In this document: positions 34,453-44,724 of the stretch, in pieces
How positions within the stretch are numbered: the first letter of the stretch is position 1
Layout: the number at the start of each line of letters is the position of its first letter
Assembly (NCBI GenBank): GCA_007753675.1
Contig: CP036432.1
Span: 1,834,394 to 1,898,393 of the forward strand
Direction of reading: 5' to 3'
Source: Stieleria magnilauensis
Lineage (GTDB): Bacteria; Planctomycetota; Planctomycetia; Pirellulales; Pirellulaceae
Length of the DNA: 64,000 bases
Program-made: the position numbers and the translations under genes
Notes under the pieces: generated by a model
Databases searched by the model: none
What the model saw: only the letters and a program-made list of their open reading frames with translations
Told to the model about the DNA's origin: nothing

Positions 34453-35442
34453 CTAGCTCGCCTGCTTCTCGCTCGTCTCCCGAAACAACCCGGCAATCAC
34501 GTCTTCCAGTGGCGGATCTTCCACCGCCACGTCTTCAATCGGATGGTCGGCCAGACAGCGTGACAAGACCCGCGGAACGTCCGCCCGGGCGACCTTCAGC
34601 CGCACTTTCGGCCACGTTTCGGACAACACCTCCCCGAACGCCCGCAAGTCCGGATGATGCTCTTCGGCGAATTGCAGCGTGATGATCTTGTAGCCGGAAA
34701 ACTTGTCGACGATTCCCGACAGCGAACCGTCGTACTCGATCGTGCCGCGGGCGATCACCACCACCCGCTTGCACAACGCGGCGACGTCCTTCATGTAGTG
34801 GCTGGTCAGCAGGATCGTGATCTTGCGTTTTTCTTGGTAGTAACGCAGGAATTGCTGGATGTTGTGCTGGGCGATGACATCCAACCCGATCGTCGGTTCG
34901 TCCAAAAACAGCACGTCGGGACTGTGCAGCAAGGCCGCGATCAATTCCATCTTCATCCGCTCGCCCAGCGACAGCTCTCGCACCGGCTGGCTCAGCAACG
35001 AACCGACCTCCAACAAATCCGTCAGCTCATCCATCGTGCTGCGAAACTGATCTTCCGGAACCCCGTAAATCTGTTGCTGCAACCGGTAGGACTCCTGCGC
35101 CGGCAGATCCCACCACAGTTGGTTTTTTTGCCCCATCACCAGGGCGAATCGGCGGCGATAGGCGTTTTTTCGTTGCCAGGGCACATAGCCCATCACCGTC
35201 GCATCGCCGCTGGTCGGGTCGATCACGCCGGACAGCAATTTCAGCGTCGTCGTCTTGCCGGCTCCGTTGGGTCCCAGAAACGCCACAAACTCCCCCGCCT
35301 GGACGTCCAGGTCGATTCCGCGGACCGCATGAACCTCCTGGTATTCCCGGTGAAAGAGCCCCTTGAGACTCTCCCTCAGACCTTCGCCCTTGCGATAAAC
35401 GCGATAGGACTTCGTCAGGTCTCGGACTTCAATGATCGACAT
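34453..35442 (-). CDS. ABC transporter ATPase (ABC-2 type), no adjacent permease
   Basis: ATG 35442 ([15 protein letters not shown]) gives 329 residues. Walker A GPNGAGKT (57-64), the Q-loop MGQKNQL, signature LSLGER, Walker [13 protein letters not shown] and an H-loop in LLTSHYMKD are intact. The C-terminal 90 residues are the extra domain of the ABC-2 drug/antibiotic exporter branch. No membrane permease lies on either side, so its partner is elsewhere. The longer frame to 35733 runs into ispF on the other strand and was rejected. Confidence 0.88.
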   Translation of the reverse strand: MSIIEVRDLTKSYRVYRKGEGLRESLKGLFHREYQEVHAVRGIDLDVQAGEFVAFLGPNGAGKTTTLKLLSGVIDPTSGDATVMGYVPWQRKNAYRRRFALVMGQKNQLWWDLPAQESYRLQQQIYGVPEDQFRSTMDELTDLLEVGSLLSQPVRELSLGERMKMELIAALLHSPDVLFLDEPTIGLDVIAQHNIQQFLRYYQEKRKITILLTSHYMKDVAALCKRVVVIARGTIEYDGSLSGIVDKFSGYKIITLQFAEEHHPDLRAFGEVLSETWPKVRLKVARADVPRVLSRCLADHPIEDVAVEDPPLEDVIAGLFRETSEKQAS

Positions 35443-35573
35443 GGCACTCGGGTGACGCTGGAGAAAAATGACAAGCGGCGGTATTGTAGTGGCGAGATCC
35501 ATTTGCCACGAGACAGCCTGTCTCACATCGTCTCCCGCTCGATCGTTCCCCGCCGCCAAATCCACGCCAATCG

Positions 35574-36077
35574 ATGACCTCGACGCCCGCCAACGTGCCA
35601 AACCTCCGGATCGGATTGGGGTACGACTCGCATCGATTGGGGGCCGGCGGGCCGCTGCGGATCGGCGGCATCGACGTGCCGGCAGAACTGCACGCAATCG
35701 GGCACAGCGATGCCGACGTGCTGCTGCATGCAATCACCGACGCGTTGTTGGGCGCGATCTGTGCCGCCGACATCGGTCGTCTGTTCCCCGACACCAGCGA
35801 CGTCAATGCGGACCGAGACAGCCGCGACTTTGTCCAAGCAGCCCTGGACAAAGTTCACCAACGCGGGATGGGAATCGTCAACCTGGACTGCGTGATCCTG
35901 GCCGAACGCCCCAAAATGGCGCCACATATCGACGCCATGCGGGCTCACGTCGCCGACATGCTGGGCGTCGATGCCGATCGGGTCAGTATCAAGGCCAAGA
36001 CCGGCGAAGGTGTCGGCGAAATCGGCACGGGGAAGTCCATCGCCACCCGCGTCGTCGTGTTGTTGGCCGGTCGCTGA
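35574..36077 (+). CDS. ispF: 2-C-methyl-D-erythritol 2,4-cyclodiphosphate synthase
   Basis: The 167-residue enzyme catalyses the fifth step of the non-mevalonate isoprenoid pathway: cyclisation of CDP-methylerythritol phosphate to the 2,4-cyclodiphosphate with release of CMP. Metal ligands are D18 and H20 in GLGYDSH and H52, with the HSDADVL motif (44-50). AERPK and the late KAKTGEGVG loop are present. Length and order are normal. It stands alone between an ABC ATPase on the other strand and a repeat. No adjacent ispD is seen, although in many bacteria the two are neighbours or fused. Confidence 0.97.
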   Translation: MTSTPANVPNLRIGLGYDSHRLGAGGPLRIGGIDVPAELHAIGHSDADVLLHAITDALLGAICAADIGRLFPDTSDVNADRDSRDFVQAALDKVHQRGMGIVNLDCVILAERPKMAPHIDAMRAHVADMLGVDADRVSIKAKTGEGVGEIGTGKSIATRVVVLLAGR

Positions 36078-36147
36078 GCGGGGCAAACGACCGAGTCGAT
36101 TTCACGCACAAGTTCACTACCGCAACGTAAAGCGTTGCTTCCTTGTG

Positions 36148-36235
36148 CGGGGGCCCGTAGGCTCGCGCCAATCGCGCTGATCATCGTTTGCTGATCAGCC
36201 GGTTCGCGCCAGCGTCCGGGCGGCACCTCCGCCTG
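36148..36235. repeat. dispersed palindromic repeat, family D, copy 2 (inverted)
   Basis: GGCCCGTAGGCTCGCGCCA, GCTGATCAGCCGGTTCGCGCCAGCGTC and CACCTCCGCCTGTC are the reverse complement of the segment at 11228-11315. It lies downstream of ispF. Confidence 0.7.
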
Positions 36236-36277
36236 TCTTAACGTCGCGGTTTCGAGCGGACGCCCGCGCGCGGATCG

Positions 36278-36895
36278 TCAATCGCGGACCTTGCGCAACA
36301 ACCGCATCTCGTTGGGTCCGATGAACATCAACAGCAACGCGCCATTGGCGGCGTAGCGATCGAAAACATCTTCGTGGAATTGGTCTTCGCCCGGCCAGGG
36401 ATAGGAATAAACGATCGCAAAATCGTCCAAGTCCAATTCCCACGCATGGTAGGCTGATTCGCCGGCGTGCCCCAGCGACGGCAAGGTCGGGTCGAAGGAA
36501 AGCTCCGCGGCCCCGGGCGGCAGAAAGTTGCCTTCAAACAAATCGACCGTGGCCGGCCAGCTCGCGATCGTCTTCCGCGCCTGGACAATCAGATCCACAT
36601 GGGCTTCGATCGCGTGGGAATTCCAGCCCAGTTCATCGGCCAGACAGGCCACCGCGGCAAAACCACAACCCCACTCCAGAAATCGGCTTCCGATCAGCGG
36701 CTGGTACTGGCGCACCCAGTCGAGCGTCTGGTAGACCAATTCGTAGTCTGCCGCAACGAACTGTTCGGCTCGATGCTGATCCCAGCAATCTTGAAACGCT
36801 TCGATCCGCGCACGCATCGACGACAGTTGTGCGGCGACCGGGGACGGAATCGGTTGCGTGTCGACCTGGGACGGAATCTCGATGGGTTGCAACAT
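36278..36895 (-). CDS. methyltransferase-like (class I SAM-type fold) protein
   Basis: From ATG 36895 the 205-residue product has RFLEWGCGFAAVACLADELGW followed by an acidic/hydrophobic VDLIVQARK helix. That is the pattern of motif I and the following segment of class I methyltransferases. A YSYPWPGEDQFHEDVFDRYA segment near residue 170 is in the motif IV position. The acceptor is unknown. Family A/B repeats flank the gene, but the frame itself is clean. The first 26 codons of the longer open frame were left out because they have a different composition and no ribosome site. Confidence 0.7.
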   Translation of the reverse strand: MLQPIEIPSQVDTQPIPSPVAAQLSSMRARIEAFQDCWDQHRAEQFVAADYELVYQTLDWVRQYQPLIGSRFLEWGCGFAAVACLADELGWNSHAIEAHVDLIVQARKTIASWPATVDLFEGNFLPPGAAELSFDPTLPSLGHAGESAYHAWELDLDDFAIVYSYPWPGEDQFHEDVFDRYAANGALLLMFIGPNEMRLLRKVRD

Positions 36896-36983
36896 CGCGG
36901 TACTATAGCCCGATTCGCCGTGGAGTTCACCGGCCCGATGCGATCGATCGAGCCCGCGCTGGCAGCGCGACACTCAATTTTCG

Positions 36984-37195
36984 GGTAGTGGACGAGGCGA
37001 CGAGTCCTCTGCTGTCGACCTATTGGCAGGGGACTCGTCGCCTCGTCCACTACCGCCTACCCGTCATGCAAGGACTCGTCGCCTCGTCCACTACCGCCTA
37101 CCCGTCATGCAGAGGACTCGTCGCCTCGTCCACTACCGCCTATCCGTCATGCAAGGACTCGTCGCCTCGTCCACTACCGCCTACCCGTCATGCAA
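36984..37195. repeat. family B palindromic array
   Basis: A full palindrome (36984 to about 37062, GGTAGTGGACGAGGCGACGA and mirror) is followed by three more half units of about 41-44 bp containing CGTCGCCTCGTCCACTACCG, separated by CCTACCCGTCATGCA. Compare the single palindrome at 22943-23020. Confidence 0.9.
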
Positions 37196-37209
37196 GGTGA
37201 CAAGACGCA

Positions 37210-38253
37210 CTAACACAACGTCGCCGATTGCAAATGCAACCAATCCCGTTGCTCCGGTGTCAGCGCGTCGAGTGACGTTGCCGTGAACTTGGTCGTCGCA
37301 TCGATCAAGGCAGCCTGTGAAAGTGTGCCATCGGCATTCACCACGCCGAAACTGACGCCGAACAGCGATGCATCGCGCAGGTCCGCTCCGCGCAGATCCG
37401 CGGCTGAAAAATCGGCTCCTTCCAGATCCGCCCCGCGCAAATTCGCGTCACGTAGATCGGCAGATTGCAGATGCGCGTTGGAAAGATTGGCGCCCCGAAA
37501 CTCCGCGCGACGCAGGTTCGCGTTTCGCAGATCGGCGTTGCGCAAGAGCGAATTGTCGGCATGCAGGTTTTCCAAATCCAAACCGCGGGCTTCCAGACTC
37601 AACAGATCGCGGCCGCTGAAATCGCGATCGCGAATCAGCCGAGCGGCGTCTTGCTTGCTGAGACTTGCAGCGATGTACCGCTGCTCCTTCCAAGGGTCGG
37701 CCCCGTTGTGGTAACCGGCATCAGATTCCCAGTAACCGAGACGATCATCGGACAGAAATTCGATGCGTTCAAGCCACTTGATACTCTTGTAAAAATACTT
37801 GCCCGGCACGACCATCCGAACGGGTCCGCCGTGTTCGACTGGCAACCGCTCGCCGTCGGCTTTTAGCGCGATCAACGGATCCAGGTCCAACAGTTCGTCC
37901 AGGGGCAGCGACGTGCGATGAGAACGCTCGCTGCGAGCGACGAACGAAACAAACCGGGCTTGCGGATTCCAAAGCGGCTGACCGTTTGCATCTGCGACCA
38001 GTTCCGCAAATCGAACGCCTTCAAACTCCATCTGCAACTTCGACCACCGCGTCACACAATGCACGTCGATGCATCGAGTCGTTTGCGGCATTACGGCCAA
38101 GTCGTCCAAATCAACGCGACGTTCGGCCCGCACCTGGCCACAAACCGTGATCGTCCACGGTAGGTCAAGGTTGCCGGGAGACCGTTCGCCGACGACCGGC
38201 CAACAATCGCGGCGGACCAATTGCTGATTGGGAGGGATTGATTTGGAGTTCAT
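37210..38253 (-). CDS. sulfite-oxidase-like molybdopterin domain fused to pentapeptide repeats
   Basis: From ATG 38253 the 347-residue protein has an oxidoreductase molybdopterin-binding (COG2041-like) domain at about residues 20-175: the Mo-ligand candidate C66 in DVHCVTRW and EHGGPVRMVVPGKYFYKSIKW (140-160) are visible. From about residue 212 to 305 it carries around nine AD/NLxx-type pentapeptide repeats (LRNADLRNANLRRAEFRGANL, LRGADLEGADF). No signal peptide is seen. The pairing of a Mo enzyme domain with a right-handed pentapeptide helix is unusual. Molybdenum loading, redox activity and partner are inferred; a cytosolic electron partner is not in the window. Confidence 0.85.
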   Translation of the reverse strand: MNSKSIPPNQQLVRRDCWPVVGERSPGNLDLPWTITVCGQVRAERRVDLDDLAVMPQTTRCIDVHCVTRWSKLQMEFEGVRFAELVADANGQPLWNPQARFVSFVARSERSHRTSLPLDELLDLDPLIALKADGERLPVEHGGPVRMVVPGKYFYKSIKWLERIEFLSDDRLGYWESDAGYHNGADPWKEQRYIAASLSKQDAARLIRDRDFSGRDLLSLEARGLDLENLHADNSLLRNADLRNANLRRAEFRGANLSNAHLQSADLRDANLRGADLEGADFSAADLRGADLRDASLFGVSFGVVNADGTLSQAALIDATTKFTATSLDALTPEQRDWLHLQSATLC

Positions 38254-38279
38254 AAGGGGAAATAGAAACACATCGAAAG

Positions 38280-39011
38280 AAGATTCGCAACCGCGCTGGT
38301 GTGCAGGCTTCAGCCGCACCGCTGCTCCGCAGCGAATGAAGATGCGCCTAAAGGCTGGACACCAACCTGCGCTGGTGCGCAGGCTTCAGCCGCCCGTCAT
38401 GCTGCTCCGCAGCGAGTGGGGATGCGCCTCAAGCCTGGACACCAACCGCGCTGGTGTGCAGGCTTCAGCCGCCCGTCTTGCTGCTTCGCAGCGCGTGGGG
38501 ATGCGCCTGAAGGCTGGACACCAACGGTTGCTGGTGTGCAGGCTTCAGCCGCCCCGTCTCGCTGCTCCGCAGCGACCCGTAGGATGCGCCTAAAGGCTGG
38601 ACACCAACCTGCGCTGGTGTGCAGGCTTCAGCCGCCCGTCTTGCTGCTTCGCAGCGAGTGGGGATGCGCCTAAAGGCTGGACACCAACGTGCGCTGGTGT
38701 GCAGGCTTCAGCCGCCCGTCTTGCTGCTTCGCAGCGCGTGGGGATACGCCTGAAGGCTGGACACCAACGGTTGCTGGTGTGCAGGCTTCAGCCGCCCGTC
38801 ATGCTGCTCCGCAGCGAGTGGGGATGCGCCTCAAGCCTGGACACCAACCGCGCTGGTGTGCAGGCTTCAGCCGCCCGTCTTGCTGCTTCGCAGCGCGTGG
38901 GGATGCGCCTGAAGGCTGGACACCAACGGTTGCTGGTGTGCAGGCTTCAGCCGCTCCGTCTCGCTGCTCCGCAGCGAGTGGGGATGCGCCTGAAGGCTGG
39001 ACACCAACGTC
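38280..39011. repeat. family C array: nine copies of an approximately 80-bp unit
   Basis: Nine copies of CAGGCTTCAGCCG start near 38307, 38379, 38458, 38539, 38621, 38700, 38780, 38860 and 38940. Each unit pairs GGTGTGCAGGCTTCAGCCGCC with the inverted AGGCTGGACACCAAC, and contains the small hairpin GCTGCTCCGCAGC. The ORFs through it on both strands are shadows. A single partial copy lies at 53040-53065. Confidence 0.9.
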
Positions 39012-39022
39012 CGCCCCCAAAC

Positions 39023-39928
39023 TCACTCCGGCGCCAATTTCAACTGTTCGACCAAGTCCACCATCGGGTCGGTCAGCAAACGTCCTTTCCGCCACATCAA
39101 CACGATTCGTCGCTGCCCCAGTTTGTCACTGAGTGATCGTGAGGCGAGTTTCTTACTCAGCTCGCCGTTGCTGCGACCGGCCAGAATTCCGATCCCCATG
39201 CCGGCGGAGACACAAGCGATCGTGAAGGCGCTGTTGTCGGTTTCAACGCTGATCTTGGCCTGCAAACCTTCGCGATGAAACGCCTGGTCGAGCGCGTCGC
39301 GTCCATGCGTGCCCGCCAACGTGACCACCAACGGGTGCTCCGCCAAGTCCGCCAATTCCGCTGATCGTGACTTCATGTAAGGGTGCGATTTCTTTGCCAC
39401 CGCCAAGAACTCGACCGTGTAAGCCGGTTCATAGTGCAGGTGGGGTGACTTGCGGTCCGGTCCCGGTTCCAAGGCCATGGCGAGGTCAGCCTGGTCGTCC
39501 ATCAGCAACTCTTCGGCGCGGCGATCGCTGCCCTGGCGAATCACCAGATGGTTGGGGTGCCGTTTGTGAAACGCCGCCAAGGGAACTGCCAGGTCTTCCA
39601 GCATCATCCGCGCCCCGGCGACCATCCGTATCGTTTGATCGATCGACGATCGCGCCACCACGTCAAACGTCGATTCGATCTGAACCAGGATCGAACTGAC
39701 GTGTTCGTACAACGTCTCCGCCGCCGCGGTCGGCTCGACGTGTCGTCCCGCTCGCGCGAACAACTCCACCCCATATGCCTTCTCCAACGCCTGGATGTGT
39801 TGCCAGACCGAAGGCACCGAGAGATGCGAAACGCGGGCCGCTGCCGCATAACCGCCTTCCTGCATCACCAACTGAAACGTCCGCAGTTGGGCGATGTTTA
39901 AATCTTCAGACTGGATCGGACGGGGCAC
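39023..39928 (-). CDS. LysR-type transcriptional regulator
   Basis: The 301-residue protein has an N-terminal winged helix-turn-helix: LRTFQLVMQEGGYAAAARVSHLSVPSVWQHIQALE (about 15-49), with the usual FxxV and ALE features. A LysR substrate domain follows (about 95-295), with SDRRAEELLMDDQADLAMAL and the later AGTHGRD and ACVSAGMGIGILAG motifs. It is divergent from a dehydrogenase gene 247 bases away, the usual layout when a LysR protein controls its neighbour. The 3' end abuts the family C array. Confidence 0.92.
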   Translation of the reverse strand: MPRPIQSEDLNIAQLRTFQLVMQEGGYAAAARVSHLSVPSVWQHIQALEKAYGVELFARAGRHVEPTAAAETLYEHVSSILVQIESTFDVVARSSIDQTIRMVAGARMMLEDLAVPLAAFHKRHPNHLVIRQGSDRRAEELLMDDQADLAMALEPGPDRKSPHLHYEPAYTVEFLAVAKKSHPYMKSRSAELADLAEHPLVVTLAGTHGRDALDQAFHREGLQAKISVETDNSAFTIACVSAGMGIGILAGRSNGELSKKLASRSLSDKLGQRRIVLMWRKGRLLTDPMVDLVEQLKLAPE

Positions 39929-40175
39929 GACGCACCATTTACAAATACCAAATGAATGTTTCAGACTATTTTATTGTAACGAATGAGAGCAAGGGCCTAC
40001 AATCCGCCTCTGCAGCGGGACACAGCGGCGGGCGCGACATCGCGTCGGCAACCGACAACGGCGTGTGCCGCGTGCAGCGTTGTGCTCCCCGTGCCCGGAT
40101 CGGTCGAACGGACCACCCTCGGCTTTCCCCCCTGTGTTCTACCCTGTCCTTCCAGTCCTTTTTTGTTTGAGTCGT

Positions 40176-41315
40176 ATGAGTTCTTATCGAATCGCATTGT
40201 TACCCGGCGATGGCATCGGACCGGAGTGCATGGACGCGACCTACCGGGTACTCGGCCACATGGTCGATCAGATCGACGGTTTGGATCTGGGGTTTACGTC
40301 CCACCGCGCGGGCGCAGAACTGTATCGTGACACGGGTGAAACGTTACCCGCGGCAGTGTTGGAAGATTGCTTGGCCGCCGATGCGGTGCTGTTGTCCGCG
40401 ATCGGTCTGCCTGACGTGCGCTACCCCGACGGCACCGAAGTCCAGCCGACGATGATGGTCGGATTGCGCCGTGCATTGGCGGTGCACTCGGCCGTCCGTC
40501 CGGTCAAGCTTTATCGCGGCGCCCCTTGCGTGCTCAAAGACACCGGGCCGGGAATTGATTTCGTCATCATCCGAGAGAACCTCGAAGGACTGTTTGCATC
40601 CTTCGGCGGCGGCAGCAAGGTGGGCGACGAAGTAGCCACCGACACGCTGGTCGTGACCCGCAAGGGCACGTCGCAGGTATCGGATTTTGCGTTCCGTCTG
40701 GCCCAGCGTCGCAACGGACGTCCCGTCGACGGCAAGAAAATGGTCACCTGTGTCGACAAGGCGAATGTTTTTCAAAGCATGGCGTTCTTCCGCAAAGTCT
40801 TTTTCGATGTCGCGAACCACTATCCCGACATCCAACCCGACGCGGTGTATGTCGACGCGATGAGTTTGTACATGGTGCAAAACCCCTGGGACTTTGATGT
40901 CCTGGTGATGGAAAACCAGTTCGGCGACATCCTGTCGGACCTAGGAGCCGGCTTGGTCGGCGGGCTCGGTGTCGGACCCTCGGCGGAGATCGGCGAAGAA
41001 CACGGTTTATTTCAGCCTTCCCATGGGACGGCACCGCAACTGGCCGGCAAGAACGTTGCCAATCCGCTGGCGACGATTCTGTCGGCTGCGATGATGTTGG
41101 ATTGGCTGGGCGACAAGCACAACGACGCCGTTTGTCTGCGCGCGGCGGTGGACTTGGAACAGGCGGTCGAAAAAGTGATCGCCGACGGAAACGTGATCAC
41201 GCCCGACATGGGCGGAAACGCGACCACGTCCCAAGTCGCCGCGGCAGTGTGTGACGCATTGGGATGTGACGCGCCGGGCCGCGATGTCCACAGCGTCGCC
41301 ACCCCCGCCAATTGA
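40176..41315 (+). CDS. isocitrate/isopropylmalate-dehydrogenase-family protein
   Basis: From ATG 40176 ([17 protein letters not shown]) the product is 379 residues, normal for the family. Family pieces are [29 protein letters not shown] (substrate loop with the ENLEGL sequence), the catalytic [11 protein letters not shown], and a terminal [12 protein letters not shown]. Decarboxylating oxidation of a 2-hydroxy acid is expected with NAD(P), but isocitrate, isopropylmalate or tartrate cannot be told apart here. Citramalate- or leucine-pathway neighbours are absent. The open frame extends to 40065, but the family start is at 40176. Confidence 0.9.
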   Translation: MSSYRIALLPGDGIGPECMDATYRVLGHMVDQIDGLDLGFTSHRAGAELYRDTGETLPAAVLEDCLAADAVLLSAIGLPDVRYPDGTEVQPTMMVGLRRALAVHSAVRPVKLYRGAPCVLKDTGPGIDFVIIRENLEGLFASFGGGSKVGDEVATDTLVVTRKGTSQVSDFAFRLAQRRNGRPVDGKKMVTCVDKANVFQSMAFFRKVFFDVANHYPDIQPDAVYVDAMSLYMVQNPWDFDVLVMENQFGDILSDLGAGLVGGLGVGPSAEIGEEHGLFQPSHGTAPQLAGKNVANPLATILSAAMMLDWLGDKHNDAVCLRAAVDLEQAVEKVIADGNVITPDMGGNATTSQVAAAVCDALGCDAPGRDVHSVATPAN

Positions 41316-41401
41316 ATCCGATCCCTTTGCTTCCGCAACGTCGTTCCCCGACGAAGCGTATCCCCATTCCCCTGCTTCCCTCCCTTCCCCACCGGGCATA
41401 C

Positions 41402-44400
41402 ATGATGAGACGAACAACACGATTGAACCCCCACATCGCAACCACATGGCTGCTTTTCGTTGCCGCAGTCAGCGCCGCGTCAGCGCAGGCACAGCAGCCG
41501 ATCGTCGATGAGTCGGTCGTGTTCGCCGAGCAGGACGGCTTGGTAGCCGTTGAAGCGGAGCATTTCTTCAAACAAACCGCCAACGACGTTCGTGCGTTTT
41601 ACCTGACACACGCAGACTCGACACTGTCGATCACACCCGACGGAGATCCGTCACACGTCGCCGGAGCCAGCGGTGGCGCCTACTTGGAAATCTTGCCCGA
41701 TACACGTCGCACCCACGGCGACAAACTCATCCGGGGCACCAACTTTTCACCCGAACCCGGTGCGATGGCCGTGCTGCATTACAAGGTCGATATCTCGACG
41801 CCGGGGACCTACTACGTCTGGGTCCGCGCCCATTCGACCGGATCCGAAGACAACGGTCTGCACGTCGGCATCGATGGCACTTGGCCCGAAAGTGGCCAGC
41901 GGTTGCAGTGGTGCGAAGGCAAACAGACATGGCGCTGGGAAAGCAAACAACGCACGGAGAAACAACATTGCGGCGAACCCTATAAGATCTTTTTGGAAAT
42001 CAACGAACCGGGCGAGCACGTCATTCATTTTTCGATGCGTGAAGACGGTTTCGAATTCGACAAGTTCTTGATGACGACCGAGCGAGAATTCCCCCGCCCC
42101 AGCGGCGCCGGTCCCCAACCGCGCGTCAAACGTGGGACGCTGCCCAAAGCATTCCCCTTGGTTGCCGCCCCCCGCAGTGACACTGCGTCAACCACCACGG
42201 CGCCGACAGCACCAGCGTCATCTGCCAGTGGTGACCGGGCGTCGTTGAAATTGACCGCCGCCGAGTTCGCCGAAGGCAACAAGTCGGGCTACTACCTGGA
42301 CCAGGGCAAATGGCTGGCGATCAACCCCGATCAACACAAACGAGCATCGTCCGCCAAAACCTTTCCGTTCCCTACCGGACGATACAACGTCACGCTGGAA
42401 ACGGTCGGTGAAAACGATGGCCAATCCAGCTACGAGGTGTCGGTCGATGAGACGAAGATCGGCCAGTACACCAACCCGCTGGCCGATGCGATGTACAAGG
42501 AAGGCAAAGCGTTTCACAAGACATGGAAAAATGTGCCGATCACCGAAGGCGCCATGATCGGCGTTTCCTCAACGATCGGCAGCAAGGACGGACAAGAATT
42601 CAGCCGCGCCCGCTGGGCGGCCGTCGCCTTCACCGCCGCCGATGCCGCGACCGCTCAGTCGATCGCGCCGGTCCTGGCAAACCAGGCGGCACAACCGCAA
42701 CACGTCGCCACGGGCAATTCCAAATCCAGCCCCACCAAACCCTCCAGCGACCAACCGCTGCAACTGCCACGCGGCAAAGACGGTGACGGCAGCGTCAACG
42801 TGTCCGGTGAATTGAAACAGTGGCACAAGGTCACGCTGGACGTGAACGGCCCCTACGCCCACGAAAAAGACAACCAGCCCAATCCGTTCACCGACTATCG
42901 CATGACGGTCCAGCTGAAACACTCCGGCGGAACCCACTACACCGTGCCGGGCTACTTCGCCGCCGATGGCAACGCCGGCAACACCTCCGCAGAATCAGGA
43001 ACAACGTGGCGCGTCCATTTCGCTCCCGATCAAACCGGCCAGTGGACCTACACCGTTTCCTTTCATCAGGGCGAACTGGCGGCACTGGATTCCAACGTCT
43101 CCTCCGAGCCGGTGGCTCCCTTTGACGGGATCAGCGGGACGTTCACCGTCGCCGAAAGCGACAAGTCGGGCCGCGACCTGCGTGGCCAGGGCCGATTGAC
43201 GTACGTCGGCAAACACTACCTGCAATTCGCAGGATCAAAAAAATACTTCTTGAAAGTCGGTGCCGACGCGCCGGAAACCCTGCTCGCCTACGCCGACTTT
43301 GACAACACGATTGCCGGCAACCCCAAAAAAGCTCCCGTGAAAACTTGGGCGCCGCACGTGCAAGACTGGAAAGATGGCGATCCGACCTGGGGCGACGGCA
43401 AGGGCAAAGGCTTGATCGGCGCGGTCAACTACTTGTCCGGCAAGGGCTGCAATGCGTTTTCCTTTCTGACGTACAACGCCGGAGGTGACGGAGACAACGT
43501 CTGGCCCTTCATCCAACGCGAAGACAAACTGCACTACGATTGCAGCAAGCTGGACCAGTGGGGAACCGTGTTCGATCACGGGACGGCCAAAGGCATGTAC
43601 CTGCACTTCAAGCTACAGGAAACCGAAAACGACGACCACAACAAGCACAAAGCGTCCGGCGGTGTTCCGGAAAGTCTCGACGGCGGCGATCTCGGTTCAC
43701 AGCGCAAACTGTACTGCCGCGAATTGATCGCCCGCTACGGTCACAACTTGGCGCTCAACTGGAACCTGGGCGAAGAGAACACGCAGTCGACTGAGCAACA
43801 ACAGGCGATGATCAACTACATCGCCGAACTCGACGCCTTCGGGCACAACATCGTCGTCCACACCTTCCCGTCGCAACAGGACCAAGTCTATCGACCGCTG
43901 CTCGGTGATCGATCAAAATTGACCGGCGTTTCCCTGCAAAATAGCAGCCTGGAAACCACGCACGCGCAAACGGTCAAATGGGTTTTCGAATCCGCCAAAG
44001 CGGGCAAGCCTTGGATCGTCGCCTTCGACGAATCCGGCAGCGCCGCCCACGCCCAGTGCCCCGACCTCGGCTACAAGGGCTTTGACGGACACGACCGGAC
44101 GGGCAAGATGGCGTACACGCAACACAAAGTCCGCAAACAAACGCTGTGGGGAACCCTGATGGGCGGCGGTGCGGGCAATGAATACTACTTCGGATACCAG
44201 TTCGACGAAAACGACATCGTTTGTGAAGACTGGCGCAGCCGCGATCAAAGCTGGGATTATTGCCGGATCGCGATCGGGTTCTTTCATGACCACCAAATCC
44301 CCTTTTGGGAAATGAAGAACGCCGATGAACTGATCGGAAATCCAGATCGTAAGCCGACCAAATACTGTTTCGCCAAAGCGGATGACACCTACCTGGTGTA

Positions 44401-44599
44401 CCTCTGCGACGGCGGATCGTCGACGTTGGATCTGTCCGGCACCGCGGCAGACTACGGCGTCCGCTGGTTCAACCCGCGTGATGGCGGAGCGCTGCAATCG
44501 GGCAGCACAACCAGCGTTGCCGGCGGCGGCACCGTCTCCCTCGGCAAAGCCCCCTCCGATCCCGATCAAGACTGGTTGGTGGTCATAAAAAAAAAGTAG
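41402..44599 (+). CDS. secreted DUF5060-type glycosidase
   Basis: From ATG 41402 the protein is 1065 residues with an export segment ending near AQAQ. An N-terminal module (about residues 30-250) has the [15 protein letters not shown] and [10 protein letters not shown] pattern of glycosidase-associated modules. After a Ser/Thr/Pro linker comes a DUF5060-like domain ([38 protein letters not shown]), then a TIM-barrel-like region with LNWNLGEEN (about residue 785) and IVAFDESG (about 874), where the acidic residues may be catalytic. A putative C-terminal collagenase-like binding domain ([18 protein letters not shown] to DWLVVIKKK) ends the protein. It stops in A9 followed by TAG. Confidence 0.85.
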   Translation: MMRRTTRLNPHIATTWLLFVAAVSAASAQAQQPIVDESVVFAEQDGLVAVEAEHFFKQTANDVRAFYLTHADSTLSITPDGDPSHVAGASGGAYLEILPDTRRTHGDKLIRGTNFSPEPGAMAVLHYKVDISTPGTYYVWVRAHSTGSEDNGLHVGIDGTWPESGQRLQWCEGKQTWRWESKQRTEKQHCGEPYKIFLEINEPGEHVIHFSMREDGFEFDKFLMTTEREFPRPSGAGPQPRVKRGTLPKAFPLVAAPRSDTASTTTAPTAPASSASGDRASLKLTAAEFAEGNKSGYYLDQGKWLAINPDQHKRASSAKTFPFPTGRYNVTLETVGENDGQSSYEVSVDETKIGQYTNPLADAMYKEGKAFHKTWKNVPITEGAMIGVSSTIGSKDGQEFSRARWAAVAFTAADAATAQSIAPVLANQAAQPQHVATGNSKSSPTKPSSDQPLQLPRGKDGDGSVNVSGELKQWHKVTLDVNGPYAHEKDNQPNPFTDYRMTVQLKHSGGTHYTVPGYFAADGNAGNTSAESGTTWRVHFAPDQTGQWTYTVSFHQGELAALDSNVSSEPVAPFDGISGTFTVAESDKSGRDLRGQGRLTYVGKHYLQFAGSKKYFLKVGADAPETLLAYADFDNTIAGNPKKAPVKTWAPHVQDWKDGDPTWGDGKGKGLIGAVNYLSGKGCNAFSFLTYNAGGDGDNVWPFIQREDKLHYDCSKLDQWGTVFDHGTAKGMYLHFKLQETENDDHNKHKASGGVPESLDGGDLGSQRKLYCRELIARYGHNLALNWNLGEENTQSTEQQQAMINYIAELDAFGHNIVVHTFPSQQDQVYRPLLGDRSKLTGVSLQNSSLETTHAQTVKWVFESAKAGKPWIVAFDESGSAAHAQCPDLGYKGFDGHDRTGKMAYTQHKVRKQTLWGTLMGGGAGNEYYFGYQFDENDIVCEDWRSRDQSWDYCRIAIGFFHDHQIPFWEMKNADELIGNPDRKPTKYCFAKADDTYLVYLCDGGSSTLDLSGTAADYGVRWFNPRDGGALQSGSTTSVAGGGTVSLGKAPSDPDQDWLVVIKKK
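44587..44599 (+). other. A9 homopolymer with A AAA AAG heptamer and stop: candidate -1 frameshift or slippage site
   Basis: Nine adenines at 44587-44595 are followed by GTAG. In the glycosidase frame this reads AAA AAA AAG TAG, so A AAA AAG is in the correct phase of a -1 slippery heptamer (X XXY YYZ). The -1 frame continues into the Kelch sequence without a stop. No stable downstream stem could be judged by eye. A sequencing error in the homopolymer is an alternative. Confidence 0.75.
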
Positions 44600-44724
44600 T
44601 CGCTGACTCGGGGCAAGCCGCTGACTCGGGGCGAACGGATCTGGGACAGACTGAAACGGGCAGCCGACGGCAGTGGGAAACCATCGATGCGATCGGCAGC
44701 CCGACGGCCCGCCACGAAGCCACC

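Noticed and set aside
36829-37286. Short plus-strand ORFs rich in RLVHYR repeats
   Set aside because: They are translations of family B hairpin units and have no start-site support.
38299-39136. ORFs on both strands through the family C array, and the idea of a CRISPR array
   Set aside because: The repeat unit lacks stops in some frames and there are no unique spacers between identical short repeats, so it is neither a gene nor CRISPR.
40065-40175. Extended N-terminus of the dehydrogenase
   Set aside because: The family start ([16 protein letters not shown]) begins at ATG 40176 and the extension is low-quality sequence rich in Pro and Cys.
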